A DNA stretch of 64,000 nucleotides from Streptomyces sp. WAC08241 (GCA_007858575.1 CP042279.1:6293001-6357000), one strand, 5' to 3'. Numbered from the stretch's first letter, positions 39,489-49,188 are shown. The notes: generated from the sequence alone by a model not told the origin. A program made the numbers and translations.

Positions 39489-39580
39489 GGTGCACACTCC
39501 CGCGCGTAGACGATCTGCCCCTGCCACACGGTAACCGGGAGCTCCGGGCCACGACAGGGCCCCGTTTCCCGGCCCGCGCC

Positions 39581-39777
39581 TCAGTCCCCGGCCTTCATCC
39601 CGTCCACGAAGGACGCCCAGGCGCCGGTCGCGAAGACGAGGACGGGGCCGGTCGGGACCTTGCTGTCACGGACGGGGATGTGGGGAGGTGGTCGGCGACT
39701 TCGAGGCACTCGCCGCCGTCCTGGTTGCTGTAGGAACTCTTGCGCCATGTGACGTGGCTCAGGTCAACGGTGCGCAT
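39581..39777 (-). CDS. DUF397 protein (one frameshift)
   Basis: ATG at 39777 gives MRTVDLSHVTWRKSSYSNQD and GGECLEVAD, the hallmark W-x-K-S-S-Y-S-x-x-x-G-x-C-V/L-E-V. After a shift near 39690 it reads HIPVRDSKVPTGPVLVFATG, AWASFVDGMKAGD, stop at 39581. The start overlaps the end of the XRE gene by 19 bp. DUF397 proteins pair with DUF5753 XRE regulators across Streptomyces (the WhiJ-type pairs) and act with them in regulation of development or antibiotic production. Confidence 0.92.
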
Positions 39778-40600
39778 GAGGTTGCCTCCAGCGTGTCCAT
39801 GATGAACTTCCCTGATTCGACCGGCGAAAGGGCCAGATCACGGACCAGATCGTAGCGGACCTGAAGTCGCTCGACGGCGGCTGCGTCCTCGACCAGTTCG
39901 CCCGAATAACCCGTCTCGACCCACGCGACCGCAGGCCCGCCCGTAGTGCGCATGAACATCACGTGAGTGTTGGTCAGGGCATGCGGTCCCACGGAATTCG
40001 GTACGACCTGGATGGTGATGTTCCGTTGCTCGTTCATCTTGAGCAGGTACTCCAACTGCTCTTGCCAAGCCTCCTTGTGCGGCAGCGGAGTCCGTAGCAC
40101 GGTTTCGGAGAGGATCGACCGGAACGGAGGTGCGCTTTCCCTGAAAGCAGCTCGCGGCGCCCTATCCGTGCTTCTACCTGAGTGGTCAGCTCCTCGCCGT
40201 CCATGCCACCTGCCGAAAGGAAGAACTGGGCGTACCTCTTCGTCTGGAGAAGCCCTGGCAGCGCCCCCACCGCGTAATGCCACAGGCTCACAGCGTCCGC
40301 TTCCAGGCGCATGTACCGCTGGTACCGCTCCTTGAACTGGGTCGGATCGCTCACCGCCAGTTCCCACAGCGTCAGCAACAGCCCCGGCGTCCCGTAGTAC
40401 TGGTCCAACGCCTGCACCACCTCCGGGCCGCCCAGCGTCTCCCCGTTCTCCATCTTCGAGAACAGGGACCAGTCCCAGCCGACGACCTCGCCCAACTTCC
40501 TCAGAGGCAGTTCCCGTTCGGCCCGCAGTGACCGCAACTCCTCCGCGAACCGCTTCCTCGGTTCCTGACTCCGGCCCGTGACCGCCCGTCTCGCCGGCAT
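39759..40600 (-). CDS. XRE-family regulator with DUF5753 domain (one frameshift)
   Basis: ATG at 40600 gives MPARRAVTGRSQEPRKRFAE. The Cro/CI HTH is LRSLRAERELPLRKLGEVVG, WDWSLFSKMENGETLGGPEV. The DUF5753 ligand-like domain begins LEADAVSLWHYAVGALPGLL, QTKRYAQFFLSAGG; after a shift near 40140 it continues FRSILSETVLRTPLPHKEAW, QEQLEYLLKMNEQRNITIQV, VPNSVGPHALTNTHVMFMRT and GELVEDAAAVERLQVRYDLV. Its stop lies within the DUF397 gene. WhiJ-like regulator; target unknown. Confidence 0.92.
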
Positions 40601-40775
40601 GGCGCGCCCTCCCCTTGTGGAAGATGTGGAACTACCCGCGCCACCTGCAGAAGTACCGCTCGACCGCGCTTTTCGTCCCCTGGAACCGGGCCATTCTCAG
40701 CTCGTACCCGGAACACGCACGGTAGTCCACCCATGGCGCTCCGCGCAGGCGGTGGAAGGGAAGAGGAGAGGGCGC

Positions 40776-41166
40776 ATGGAGTCGCACGGACCGGAGCGCG
40801 GGGCGCTCGTGTACGACCGGGTGGCGCGCGTGGTGGGGAGTTCTGGGGAGGGCCGGGCCGTACGCGATGCTGCGGCCCGTGGGCGGTGGCCGGGAGTGGC
40901 AGGCGGACCCCGCCGACCTGCGCCCGGCCACTCCCGCCGAGCGGCTGAGCGCGGGCGTGCGCGCGGCCAACGACCGGACCCGCGCGGGCGCGGAGACGGC
41001 GGCCCCGGTGCCGGACCTGAGCCGCCCGCCCCGCCCCGTACCGCACTGCGTGGCCTGCGCGCTGCTCGTACGGGAACGGCGCGGGGCCCAGGAGCGGCAC
41101 GACCGCAGCGCGGAGACGGACGCGAACGTCCTGATGCGCCGCCACCTGGCCCGCGACCACCCCTGA
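40776..41166 (+). CDS. Small Streptomyces hypothetical protein, about 130 aa (one frameshift)
   Basis: ATG at 40776 after GAGAGG gives MESHGPERGALVYDRVARVV. After a shift near 40840 it continues AMLRPVGGGREWQADPADLR, PATPAERLSAGVRAANDRTR, AGAETAAPVPDLSRPPRPVP, HCVACALLVRERRGAQERHD and VLMRRHLARDHP. The opening Y-D-x-x-x-x-x-x-G...Y..LRPVGGGREWEA followed by L.AGVRAAN is common near XRE/DUF397 pairs in Streptomyces. One CxxC pair (HCVAC) is present. It is divergent from the XRE gene; function unknown. Confidence 0.65.
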
Positions 41167-41237
41167 CCGCAACCTTTCGCACCCCGTGCGGGTCATGGGT
41201 GGGAGACGTCACGAGACCAGTCGGGGAGCGACCGCGC

Positions 41238-41593
41238 ATGGCTGAGAAGACCGCCGTTCAGGGCCGGAAGGTCCGGTTCTCCCCGCGCGCGATGGTCCTG
41301 GCGGCCGGGTGCCTCGTCCTGGCCGGGGCGGTGGGCCCGGCCGGGACGGCGGACTGCTGTTCGACCACCCGCCTCCTCGGCCTCCTGGTGCTGGGCCTGC
41401 TGGCGGCGGCGCTGATGGTCGCGGTGCGCAGCCTCGTCGTCCGCGTCCTGACCGGGGTGGCCTCGGGCTCGCCCTCCTGGCGTCCTTCCCCTTCGTCCTC
41501 TTCGCGGCCTTCGGCGCCGCCTCCGAGACCTCGGACACGGCCGCCCCCGGCCGCGACGACCGCAGCCTCGTGGTCGAGGAGGGGCGGACATGA
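41238..41593 (+). CDS. Small membrane protein, three helices (one frameshift)
   Basis: ATG at 41238 after GGGGAGCGACC gives MAEKTAVQGRKVRFSPRAM. Hydrophobic segments are VLAAGCLVLAGAVGPAGTAD, LLGLLVLGLLAAALMVAVRS and, after a shift near 41470, LALLASFPFVLFAAFG. A Cys-Cys pair (TADCCSTTR) lies in the first loop. The C-terminus SLVVEEGRT overlaps the ATG of the next gene (ATGA). Function unknown. Confidence 0.6.
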
Positions 41594-41828
41594 TCGACCC
41601 GCTGTGGTGGGTCTACGTGGACGAGGGCCGGGGCCCGATGAAGCAGCGCTGGAGGGTGGGGTACTTCAACGGCGACGCCGCCGAGAACTCCCTCGTCGAG
41701 GCGGTCTGGGACGGTCCCGACCGCGTCCGCCTGGTCACGGGGTACGCCGAGGACGGCACCGAGCGGGTCCACCTCGTCGACCTCGACCACGAGACGGGCC
41801 GGCCCTCCGCACGGTCACGAGGGGCTGA
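41590..41828 (+). CDS. Small hypothetical protein coupled to the membrane protein (one frameshift)
   Basis: ATG at 41590 gives MIDPLWWVYVDEGRGPMKQR, WRVGYFNGDAAENSLVEAVW and DGPDRVRLVTGYAEDGTERV HLVDLDHE. A shift near 41805 brings the frame to TVTRG and TGA at 41826. About 79 aa; it overlaps the preceding membrane gene by 4 bp and is probably translated with it. No family recognised. Confidence 0.6.
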
Positions 41829-41839
41829 CCCGCCACCGG

Positions 41840-42444
41840 TCAGGCCTGCGGCTCGCGCCGCATCGCCCACAGGACTGGGCCGCCGCCCGGCAGGCGGAAC
41901 TCGTCGCGCACGACGAAGCCGAAGTGCTCGTACACCGGCAGGTTGTCCGGCTTGGAGGACTCCAGGTGGACCGGCAGGCCCGCCGCGTCGGCGCCTTGGC
42001 GAGGCCCGAGCGGAGGAGGGCGGAGCGTGGCCCGCCCCCGGGCGGTGGGGTCGGCGCCGATGACGGCGAGGTACCAGTGGGGCTCGGCCGGGCCGTGCTC
42101 GGCGGCGGCCGTGACCGCGTCGCGGAAGACCCCGGCCCGGTCGCCCAGGATCTCCTGGAGCTCCCGGATCGTCTCCGCGTCGGGGACGGCCTTCTCCGCG
42201 CCCTCGGGGACACCCAGAAGGCCGCCGCCGCGTCGGTGCGCTCGCACACGCCGTGCAGGCCGTACTGCCGGGTGAACAGGGTGGTGAAGTACCGGCCGAG
42301 GCCCGCCTCGCGGGTGGCGTCGTCGGGGAAGAACCAGCGCATCATCGGGTCGTCGCCGAAGGCGGAGGCCAGCGTGCGGCCGACCGCCGGAGCGTCGTCG
42401 ATCACGGCCGTCTTCGGTGTGTTCGCCAGGGTCATACGGGTCAT
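41840..42444 (-). CDS. GNAT-family N-acetyltransferase (two frameshifts)
   Basis: ATG at 42444 (or 42435) gives MTRMTLANTPKTAVIDDAPA, VGRTLASAFGDDPMMRWFFP, LGRYFTTLFTRQYGLHGVCE and DAAAAFWVSP. After a shift near 42200 follows AEPHWYLAVIGADPTARGRG, the acetyl-CoA-binding A motif, then after a second near 42005 LAKADAAGLPVHLESSKPDN, LPVYEHFGFVVRDEFRLPGG and LWAMRREPQA. The H-W-Y-L-x-x-x-G-x-x-P-x-x-x-G-x-G signature with N-x-P-x-Y-x-x-x-G-F is typical of this Streptomyces acetyltransferase subgroup. Substrate unknown. Confidence 0.9.
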
Positions 42445-42482
42445 TCTGCACCCGTGTCGATCTTGGTCCGCCGTGGGGTGCC

Positions 42483-43058
42483 TCAGGCGCGGACGGTCCG
42501 GCGGGCCGCGCGGATCAGGCGGATCGCCGCCGTGACGGGGAGGGCGATCCCGGCCACGAGAAGGGCGAGCAGCTCGTACACGCCGAGGCGCCCCGCCCCG
42601 CCGAGCACGAAGGCGAAGAGGAACACGAGGGGGTGAGGGAGGTGAGGACGGTCGCGGAGATCTTGGCGCCCCGCTCCCAGGCGTCGGACGTCCACAGCAG
42701 GATCAGGCCCGCGATCAGGACGATCGGACCGAGGTAGGAGCCGAGGAGCACGGCGATCCCGCTGACGCCGATCAGGACGGCCGTGCCGGTCGTCCTGCTC
42801 TTCGGCGCGTCCCCGGGCCCCGGCCCGGCGGCCGCCTCGGGCTCCTCCGCGCGGGCGGCGGCGACGATCGCGGCGGGGCTGCCGAGGCGGTCGAGGGCGG
42901 CGCGGACGGCCTCCGGTCCCGCTCGTCGCCGACGGCGACGTCGAGGTGTTCGCGCAGGTCCGCGAGGAGCTCCTCGCGGCGCCCGGCCGGCAGGAAGGAC
43001 GCCTCCCGCTCGACCGTGGCCAGGTAGTCGGTCACGAGGGGTGCGCGGTGCGGGTCAT
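42483..43058 (-). CDS. HAAS-domain membrane protein, PadR partner (three frameshifts)
   Basis: ATG at 43058 has an ideal GGAGG at 7 nt; after one missing C near 43038 it reads VTDYLATVEREASFLPAGRR, EELLADLREHLDVAVGDERD, the HAAS (DUF1700-like) signature. After a second shift near 42913 comes RLGSPAAIVAAARAEEPEAA and then hydrophobic segments GIAVLLGSYLGPIVLIAGLI, LVFLFAFVLGGAGRLGVYEL (shift near 42635) and LLALLVAGIALPVTAAIRLI. It lies 22 bp downstream of the PadR regulator. HAAS proteins are routinely encoded with PadR regulators. Confidence 0.85.
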
Positions 43059-43080
43059 GCGGAACCTCCGGGAGGTGCGG

Positions 43081-43424
43081 TCAGAAGTGGTCGACGCCGT
43101 CGCGGAAGCGCGGCCAGTCCTCGGTGAACTCGGCGAGCGCGGCCCGGCCGGACGCGGTGAGCGTGTAGTAGCGGCGGGCCGGCCCGGTGGCCGACTCGCG
43201 CAGTTCGGTGTCGACGAGACCGTCGCGGCGGAGCCGGGACAGCAGGGGGTAGATCGTGCCCTGGCTGGTGGTCATGACGCTGACGGCGGCCAGCTCGTCG
43301 AGGATCTCGACGCCGTAGCGGGGCCGCCCCGGAGGAGCGCCAGGACGCAGTACTCCAGGACGCCCTTGCGGAGCTGCACGGCGACCTTGCCCGCCGCCTC
43401 GGATCTTGCTTCGCCAGGAACCAT
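43081..43424 (-). CDS. PadR-family regulator (one frameshift)
   Basis: ATG at 43424 gives MVPGEARSEAAGKVAVQLRK, GVLEYCVLALL. After a shift near 43335 the winged helix continues RPRYGVEILDELAAVSVMTT, SQGTIYPLLSRLRRDGLVDT, ELRESATGPARRYYTLTASG and RAALAEFTEDWPRFRDGVD. The G-T-I-Y-P-L-L-x-R-L and P-x-R-x-Y-x-L-T elements are diagnostic for PadR. About 114 aa. It probably represses its own operon with the HAAS protein. Confidence 0.93.
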
Positions 43425-43485
43425 GCAATGCAAGATACCCCTCGGGAGGGGCGCCGATCAACGGTCCGCGTGCGACGATCCCCCG

Positions 43486-44058
43486 GTGAGCGAACAGAGC
43501 GCCGGGCAGAGCGGCGAACGGGCCGCCGAGCAGACCGGCGAGCAGACCGGCGAACGGGCCTCCGTGCCCGGCGCCGTACGGACCGGGCGCCTCGACCTCG
43601 TCCCCTCTCCGTCGCGCACGCCGGGGAGATGGCGGAGGTCCTGGCCGACCCCGCCCTGCACGCCTTCATCGGGGGCGCCCCGCTGTCCCCGCCCGAACTG
43701 CGCGCGCGGTACGAGCGGTTGGCCGCCGGCTCCCCGGACCCGGCCGTGACCTGGCTCAACTGGGTGGTACGGCTCCGCTCCGAGGACCGGCTCACCGGCA
43801 CCGTCCAGGCGACCCTCACCGACGGCGGCCGGGTCGCGGAGGTCGCGTGGGTCGTCGGGACGGCCTGGCAGGGGCGGGGATCGCGCGCGAGGCGGCCGGG
43901 GCCTGGCCGGACTGCTCGCGGCCCGGGGCGTGCGGACCGTCGTCGCCCACGTCCATCCCGGCCACGCGGCCTCCGCCGCCGTCGCCCGCGCGGCTGGCCT
44001 CGCCCCCACCGACCGGGTGGAGGACGGCGAGGTGCGCTGGGAGCTGCGGGTGGCCTAG
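43486..44058 (+). CDS. GNAT-family acetyltransferase with repetitive N-terminus (frameshifted)
   Basis: GTG at 43486 opens VSEQSAGQSGERAAEQTGEQ, TGERA, a degenerate repeat of AGxxGER/EQ encoded by CGAGCAGACCGG-type repeats. After a shift near 43605 comes LSVAHAGEMAEVLADPALHA, FIGGAPLSPPELRARYERLA, WVVRLRSEDRLTGTVQATL and VAEVAWVVGTAWQGRG, the acetyl-CoA motif; after a shift near 43885 ARGVRTVVAHVHPGHAASAA, VARAAGLAPTDRVEDGEVRW. The TAG stop (44056-44058) is formed inside the CTAG of the MITE end, so the original C-terminus may have been altered by insertion. Confidence 0.87.
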
Positions 44059-44218
44059 GGGTGTCTCGCCGATCATGCCGGGCTCGCGGCGTCTGGCACC
44101 GCACCTCGCCGCGTTGTCGTCACTCGCCATGGCTCCGCCATGCCTCCCTCCTCCGCCTTGCGAGGCACGGCACCGGACACCGCTCCCTGATCCGGCCCGA
44201 TCGGCGAGACACCCCTAG
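44055..44218. mobile_element. 164-bp MITE-like element with 20-bp perfect terminal inverted repeats
   Basis: CTAGGGGTGTCTCGCCGATC at 44055-44074 and its exact complement GATCGGCGAGACACCCCTAG at 44199-44218 bound a non-coding segment. Both ends finish in CTAG, consistent with insertion at a CTAG target. The inside has further small palindromes (for example GCCATGGCTCCGCCATGGC-like matter near 44128-44140) but no ORF. It resembles non-autonomous IS-derived elements of Streptomyces in size and structure. It supplies the stop codon of the upstream acetyltransferase. Confidence 0.8.
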
Positions 44219-44296
44219 GACCCGCCCGGCGCGGGCTTGGACCGCGTGTGTCCGGGTACCCGGCGGAGGAGATCGTCCGGGAGGGTTGTGTTGGTC

Positions 44297-44949
44297 ATGC
44301 ACGGAGGAGGAGTCCTCCTCTCCGTCTGCGCGGTGGCGTGCGCCGCCGTGATCGGCGTCCGTCAGGCGCGCAGGGAGACGCGGGAGGCGAGGGAGGCACG
44401 GGGCTCGGCGTGGCGCGCGCCGTTCGCCGGAACCGGGACGGGACCGGGGTCGGCGGGCGGAAGGGCCGTCTTCGGCGCCGTGGCCCTGCTCGCCCTCGTC
44501 CCGTTCCTGCTCGTCACGCTCTCGCACGGGTACGGGACGGAGAGCAGGATCTCGGCCGTCCCGCTCCGGGAGATCCTGGACGCGTCGGCCCACGCCGACG
44601 TGGACCTCTCGGACGTGCGGGCCGTCAACCTGATCGGCAACGTCCTCCTGCTCGTGCCCTTCGGCGCGGCCGCCGCGTTCCTGTGGTCGGGCCGCCGGCG
44701 CGTGCTCAAGACCGCCCTGATCGGGGCGGCGTTCTCCCTCGTCGTCGAAGTGGCGCAGTACGCGCTCTCCCTGGGCCGCGTCTCGTCCGTCGACGACGTC
44801 CTCTCAACACCGCCGGCGCCGCCCTGGGCGCCTTCGCGGTCCGGCGCTGGACCCGCAGGACGCGGTCGCGACGGCTCACCCTGCCGAGGCCCTCGCGCGC
44901 CGGAGGAGAGGCCGGGGCCCGGGGACGGACCGGCGCCGGAAGGACCTGA
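44297..44949 (+). CDS. VanZ-family membrane protein (one frameshift)
   Basis: ATG at 44297 lies 11 nt after GGGAGGG; an upstream GTG at 44288 is in frame. An N-terminal helix VLLSVCAVACAAVIGV is followed by AVFGAVALLALVPFLLVTLS, the VanZ core VRAVNLIGNVLLLVPFGAAA, AFLWSGRRRVLKTALIGAAF and SLVVEVAQYALSLGRVSSVD DVL. The N-x-x-x-F-x-P-x-G and E-x-x-Q-x-x-x-x-x-R-x-x-x-x-x-D pattern is diagnostic. One C is missing at about 44808; the corrected text is LNTAGAALGAFAVRRW. The 3' end overlaps the convergent YfhO gene by about 74 bp. Related proteins affect glycopeptide resistance; the role here is unknown. Confidence 0.88.
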
Positions 44950-47296
44950 GCCCGGCGCCGAGCAGCAGCGCTCCCGCCGCCACCGCCCCTGCCGCCAGGC
45001 CCGCCCGCAGCCCCGGCGGCCGGAAGGAGCAGGCGAGTTCCGTGCGGCCGGTCCCGAGGGGGACCGCCAGGAGACCGCCGTACGCGGTCGGTCCGGCGCC
45101 CTCGCAGTGCCAGCCCGCTGTGCGCGGGGCCGCCACGACCGCCGTGCCGCCGCCCGGCGGGAGGACGGCCCGTATCCCGGACGGCGTGATCTCGACCGAG
45201 GTCGCCGCGCGGGCGCGCAGGGCCGCGACCGCCGCCCGCAGCCGGCCGTGGTCCAGGCAGCCGAGCGCGCCGGGGCCCGGCAGCGACGGCCGCAGACCGG
45301 GGGTCCGCTGGAACCCGAGGGACACCATCGCCGCCTGCCGCTTCGGCCGCCCGCCCAGGAGCCGGATCTCGCGGTCGCCGAGCCGGGCCGGGCCCGTGGC
45401 GTCCGGGGCCCAGAGGAAGACCTCCGTACCGACCCGGCACGCGCCCGCGTGCGGAGCCTCGTACACCCGGGAGCCCAGCAGGAGTTCCTGGTTCCGGAAG
45501 GGCGACGGGCCGTAGGCCGGGGCGGGCCCGGCGGCCGCACCGTCACCAGGGGCAGGCGCACGTCCGTACGGACCACCCCGCCGTCCCGCCAGCGCGCGCC
45601 CACCCCGAACAGCGCGTCCGTCACCGGGTTGTCCAGGCCCTGGAGGTTCCGGCCCCGCGAGGTCCAGCCGCCGCCGAGCGCGTCCAGGGCGGCGGTGAGG
45701 ACCGCCGGGGTGTGGCTGCTGTAGTACGCGGCCCCCTGCCCGCCCAGGAGCAGCGGATCGTTGCCCGCCACCCGGGGAGGCCCGGATCCGTGCGGTACGC
45801 GGGCCAGCCGTCCGCCGCCGCGAGCGCCGCCGCCCGCCGCTCCTGCTCCGCGCCGAGCGGCGGATAGTCGTCGAGCCGCACGAGCCGCTCCCGGTCCGCG
45901 TACGCCGTCGTCGCCGACGCCTGGCCGAGCAGCGTGCCCGTGACGAGGAGCGCGGCGAGCACGCCGTACCGGCCCCGGCGGGGAGGAGCAGGGCCCCGCC
46001 ACGGCCGCGAGGCCCGCGCCCGCGAGCAGGAGCGCCCAGGGGTGAGGACCGGGCTCGGCAGCGCCGCCAGGGCTAGGACGAGGACGACCGCCGAACTGCC
46101 GGTGACGGCCCGGCGGTCCGGGCGGTCCGGGCGGTCCGGGCGGTCCCGGCGGTCCGGGCGGCCATGAGCCGGGGACGGTCCGGACCCGCCGCTTTCCGGG
46201 GCCGCCCTGCCGCCCCGCGCCGGCGTCGTCCACGCCGTCAGGACCAGCACCCCGGACAGGACGAACGTCTGCCGGTACGGGCTGCCGTTCGGCGTCGTGA
46301 AGGCGTGCCAGAGCAGGTGCGTCGGGCCCCACTGCATCGACGCCGCCACTGCCGCGCACAGCCCCGGCCACAGCCACCGCTCCCGGCCGGGCACCTCCCG
46401 GCGGAACGGCAGCGCCGCCGCGAGCAGGAGGACCGCCGTGCAGACGAAGGCCGCCGGGGTCGCGAAGCCGTACGTCACCGGCAGCAGCCGGGCGAGGAAG
46501 TCCGTCCCCGCCACCGGGGCGAACTCCCGCACCAGGCCCGGGTGGGCGTGCCGGGAACCGAGGAGGACCGGCAGGAGCACGGGGCCGCCAGGCCCACCCC
46601 GATCCCCGTCGTCACCGCCGCCCGCGCCAGGATCCGTACGCGGAAGGAGTCCGTCACCGCCAGGCGGACCAGGAGGACCAGGGCCGCGCCCAGGGTCGCC
46701 ATGTACGCCGTGTAGAAGTTCGCGACCCAGCAGACCGCCACCACCAGCGGGCCCAGGAGCGGCCGGCGCCCTCCCGCACCCACTCGCCCACCAGACAGAG
46801 CAGCGGGAGGGCGATCAGGCCGTCCAGCCACATCGGGTTGTACGTGCCTCCGCCAGCGACCAGCCGCACAGCGCGTACGAGGCGCCGAGCACCGCCGCCC
46901 ACCACCACGCCCCCGGGCCGAGGCGGCGCAGCAGGAACGTCATGGCCGCCGCCGCGACCGCCGTCTTCAGGACGGTGAGCGCGTACACCGCGTACTCGAC
47001 GTCCGCGCGCGGGAGGAGCGCCACCAGCGGGGCGAACGGGCTCGACAGGTACGTGCCGTAGTCGGGCAGGAAGGACGTGCCCCAGCCCGCCCGCCAGTCC
47101 AGGAGGAGACCGCCGTCCGCCCGGCCCCGCAGCAGGTCCCACAGGTGCGCGTGGAACGGCACGAACTGGTTGGCGAGGTCGTTGACGGCCCGGTGGCGCG
47201 GCCCGAAGGGGAAGACCCGGGCGATGGCGTCCCGCCGCAGACGGCGACGGCGGAGAGGAGGGCGGACAGCAGGCAGGAGCGCGCGGTGTTCGGCAT
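44876..47296 (-). CDS. YfhO-family multi-pass membrane protein (many frameshifts)
   Basis: Large glycosyltransferase-related (GT-C-like) membrane protein of about 800 aa. ATG at 47296 gives MPNTARSCLLSALLSAVAVC; after a shift near 47235 it reads DAIARVFPFGPRHRAVNDLA, NQFVPFHAHLWDLLRGRADG, the D-x-x-x-Q-Y/F-x-P loop of YfhO. TM segments include YTAYMATLGAALVLLVRLAV, AAFVCTAVLLLAAALPFRRE and TFVLSGVLVLTAWTTP. The extracytoplasmic C-terminal part includes NLQGLDNPVTDALFGVGARW, VFLWAPDATGPARLGDREIR and ends with a TM helix LAAGAVAAGALLLGAGLRSF. Breaks fall near 46850, 46770, 46590, 46050, 45975, 45780 and 45535. It is divergent from the GT2 gene, a usual partner in glycolipid or teichoic acid modification. 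Confidence 0.85.
46114..46158 (-). repeat. Five 9-bp tandem repeats (CGGTCCGGG) in the YfhO gene
   Basis: CGGTCCGGG occurs at 46114, 46123, 46132 and 46150, with a one-base variant at 46141. On the coding strand it gives an Arg-Pro-Asp repeat (RRDRPDRPDRPDRR) in a loop between membrane segments. In-frame 9-bp units allow length change without frameshift. Confidence 0.85.
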
Positions 47297-47412
47297 GACG
47301 GGTCGAATATGCCAGCGAAAGAGGGGGAAACCGCCTCCCGGAAGGGCCGTTCACACGATGGTCGCCCGGAGTCCATCCGTCCGGTCCGGCCGGGTCACCG
47401 CCCTCCGTTGTC

Positions 47413-48378
47413 GTGGTCCGCGTGCTGCTCTCGATCGTCGTGCCGTGCTTCAACGAGGAAGACGTCCTCGTCCGCTTCCACGACCGCGTGACCGACGAAC
47501 TCGGCCGTCTCGACGGCGAGTTCGAGATCGTCTACGTGGACGACGGAAGCCGGGACGGGACCCTCCCGCTCCTGCGGGACCTCGCCGCGCGCGACCCGCG
47601 CCGGGTCCGCTACCTCTCCTTCAGCCGGAACTTCGGCAAGGAGGCCGCGATGCTCGCCGGCCTCCGGCACGCGTCCGGCGACGCCGTCGTGCTCATGGAC
47701 GCCGACCTCCAGCACCCTCCCGAGCTGGTCCACTGCATGGTCGCGCTGCACGCCGAGGGACACGACCAGGTCGTGGCCCGCCGCACCCGCGAGGGCGACC
47801 GGGTCACCCGCACCCTCACCGCCCGCCTCTACTACCGGGCGATCAACCGGCTCGTCGACGTCGAACTGGTCGACGGCGTCGGGGACTTCCGGCTGCTGTC
47901 CCGCCGGACCGTCGACGCGGTCCTCGACCTCGGCGAGTACAACCGCTTCTCCAAGGGCCTCTTCGCCTGGGTCGGCTTCCGCACCACGACCTTCTCCTAC
48001 GAGAACGCCGTCCGCGAGCAGGGCCGCTCCAAGTGGTCCTTCGGCAAGCTCCTCAACTACGGCCTCGACGGACTGCTCTCCTTCAACAACAAGCCGCTGC
48101 GCGCCGCCGTCCACCTCGGCCTCCTGCTGCTCGTCGTCGCCCTCGGCTACGCGGCCTGGATCGTCGGCGACGCCCTGGCCAACGGCGTCGACACCCCCGG
48201 CTACGTCACCCTCCTCGTCACCGTCACCGCCCTCGCCGGCGTCCAGATGGTCATGGTCGGGCTCATCGGGGAGTACGTCGGCCGCATCTACTACGAGGTG
48301 AAGCGCCGGCCCCACTACCTGCTGAAGGAGGCCGGGGGCGAAGGAGGGAACGCGCGGGACGGGCCGACACCCGGGTGA
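47413..48378 (+). CDS. Family 2 glycosyltransferase, DPM1/GtrB-like (intact)
   Basis: GTG at 47413 (47422 is an alternative) gives VVRVLLSIVVPCFNEEDVLV. GT-A motifs are VYVDDGSRDGT, YLSFSRNFGKEAAMLAGLRH and VVLMDADLQHPPEL (DxD-type), then GVGDFRLLSRRTVDA and REQGRSKWSFGKLLNYGLDG, typical of polyprenyl-phosphate sugar transferases. Two C-terminal helices follow: AAVHLGLLLLVVALGYAAWI and VTLLVTVTALAGVQMVMVGL, ending IGEYVGRIYYEVKRRPHYLL. The enzyme transfers a sugar to polyprenyl phosphate at the inner face of the membrane. It is divergent from the YfhO gene, which could use the lipid-linked sugar outside. Confidence 0.94.
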   Translation: MVRVLLSIVVPCFNEEDVLVRFHDRVTDELGRLDGEFEIVYVDDGSRDGTLPLLRDLAARDPRRVRYLSFSRNFGKEAAMLAGLRHASGDAVVLMDADLQHPPELVHCMVALHAEGHDQVVARRTREGDRVTRTLTARLYYRAINRLVDVELVDGVGDFRLLSRRTVDAVLDLGEYNRFSKGLFAWVGFRTTTFSYENAVREQGRSKWSFGKLLNYGLDGLLSFNNKPLRAAVHLGLLLLVVALGYAAWIVGDALANGVDTPGYVTLLVTVTALAGVQMVMVGLIGEYVGRIYYEVKRRPHYLLKEAGGEGGNARDGPTPG

Positions 48379-48496
48379 CGGGTGAGTCGTTGTGGGAAAC
48401 AGTCGCTCCGAAGTAGTGGCTCCGGCCCCGGCGACTGCCTACCATCGATCACCGCAAGGTCGTCCAACTGACGCACGACCAGCCCGGGAGGCTCCT

Positions 48497-49188
48497 TTGC
48501 ACCGCCGCACGCAGCCCCGCACGCCCCGCACGCCCCGCCCCACGCGGTCCCGCCGCACCGCGCTCGCCGTCTCCGCCGCGCTCCTCGCCGCGGCCCTGCT
48601 GCTCACCGCCTGCGGCGGCGACGCCCACCCGGGAGCTGCGGCCGTCGTCGGCGGCGAGCGCATCGACGTCGCCGGCCTCCAGGCGCAGGTGAAGGACGTC
48701 CGGGCCGCGCAGGCCGCCTCCCCGGAGTCCGCGCAGCTCGTCGCCTCCACCGGCGACCTCGGCCGCCGCAAGCTCAACAGCATGATCTTCGACCGGATCG
48801 TCGAGCGGGTCGCCCGCGACAAGGGCGTCACCGCGAGCCGCGCCGAGCTCCAGGAGACCCGCACCGCCTTCGTCCGCCAGAGCGGCGGAGAGGACTGGCT
48901 CGCCGCCGCCCTCCTCCAGGAGCAGGGCGTCGCCCCCAACCAGATCGACGGCGTCGTCCGCCGCAACGTCCTCTCAACAAGATCGCCGCCCAGGTGGGCG
49001 CCGACGGCAGCCCCGAGGGCCAGAAGAAGCTGACGGACGTCTTCACCGCCGCCTCCAAGGACCTCGGCATCGACGTGAACCCGCGCTACGGCGCCTGGGA
49101 CGACGCCCAGATCCGGCTGGCCTCCACCACCGCGCCCTGGCTGCGGCAGGTGAGCAAGGCCCCGGAGGCCGTCGGGGCCGGTGCCTGA
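48497..49188 (+). CDS. SurA N-terminal-like lipoprotein (one frameshift)
   Basis: A TTG at 48497 is preceded by GGGAGG and opens a twin-Arg-like basic leader, then ALAVSAALLAAALLLTACGG with lipobox LTAC. The mature part GAAAVVGGERIDVAGLQAQV, KDVRAAQAASPESAQLVAST and LGRRKLNSMIFDRIVERVAR matches SurA-N folds of Gram-positive chaperone-like lipoproteins. One C is missing at about 48974 (VL-LNKIAAQVG), after which DVFTAASKDLGIDVNPRYGA, WDDAQIRLASTTAPWLRQV follows. No PPIase domain is present. It stands 19 bp upstream of mazG, as in other Streptomyces genomes. Confidence 0.9.
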
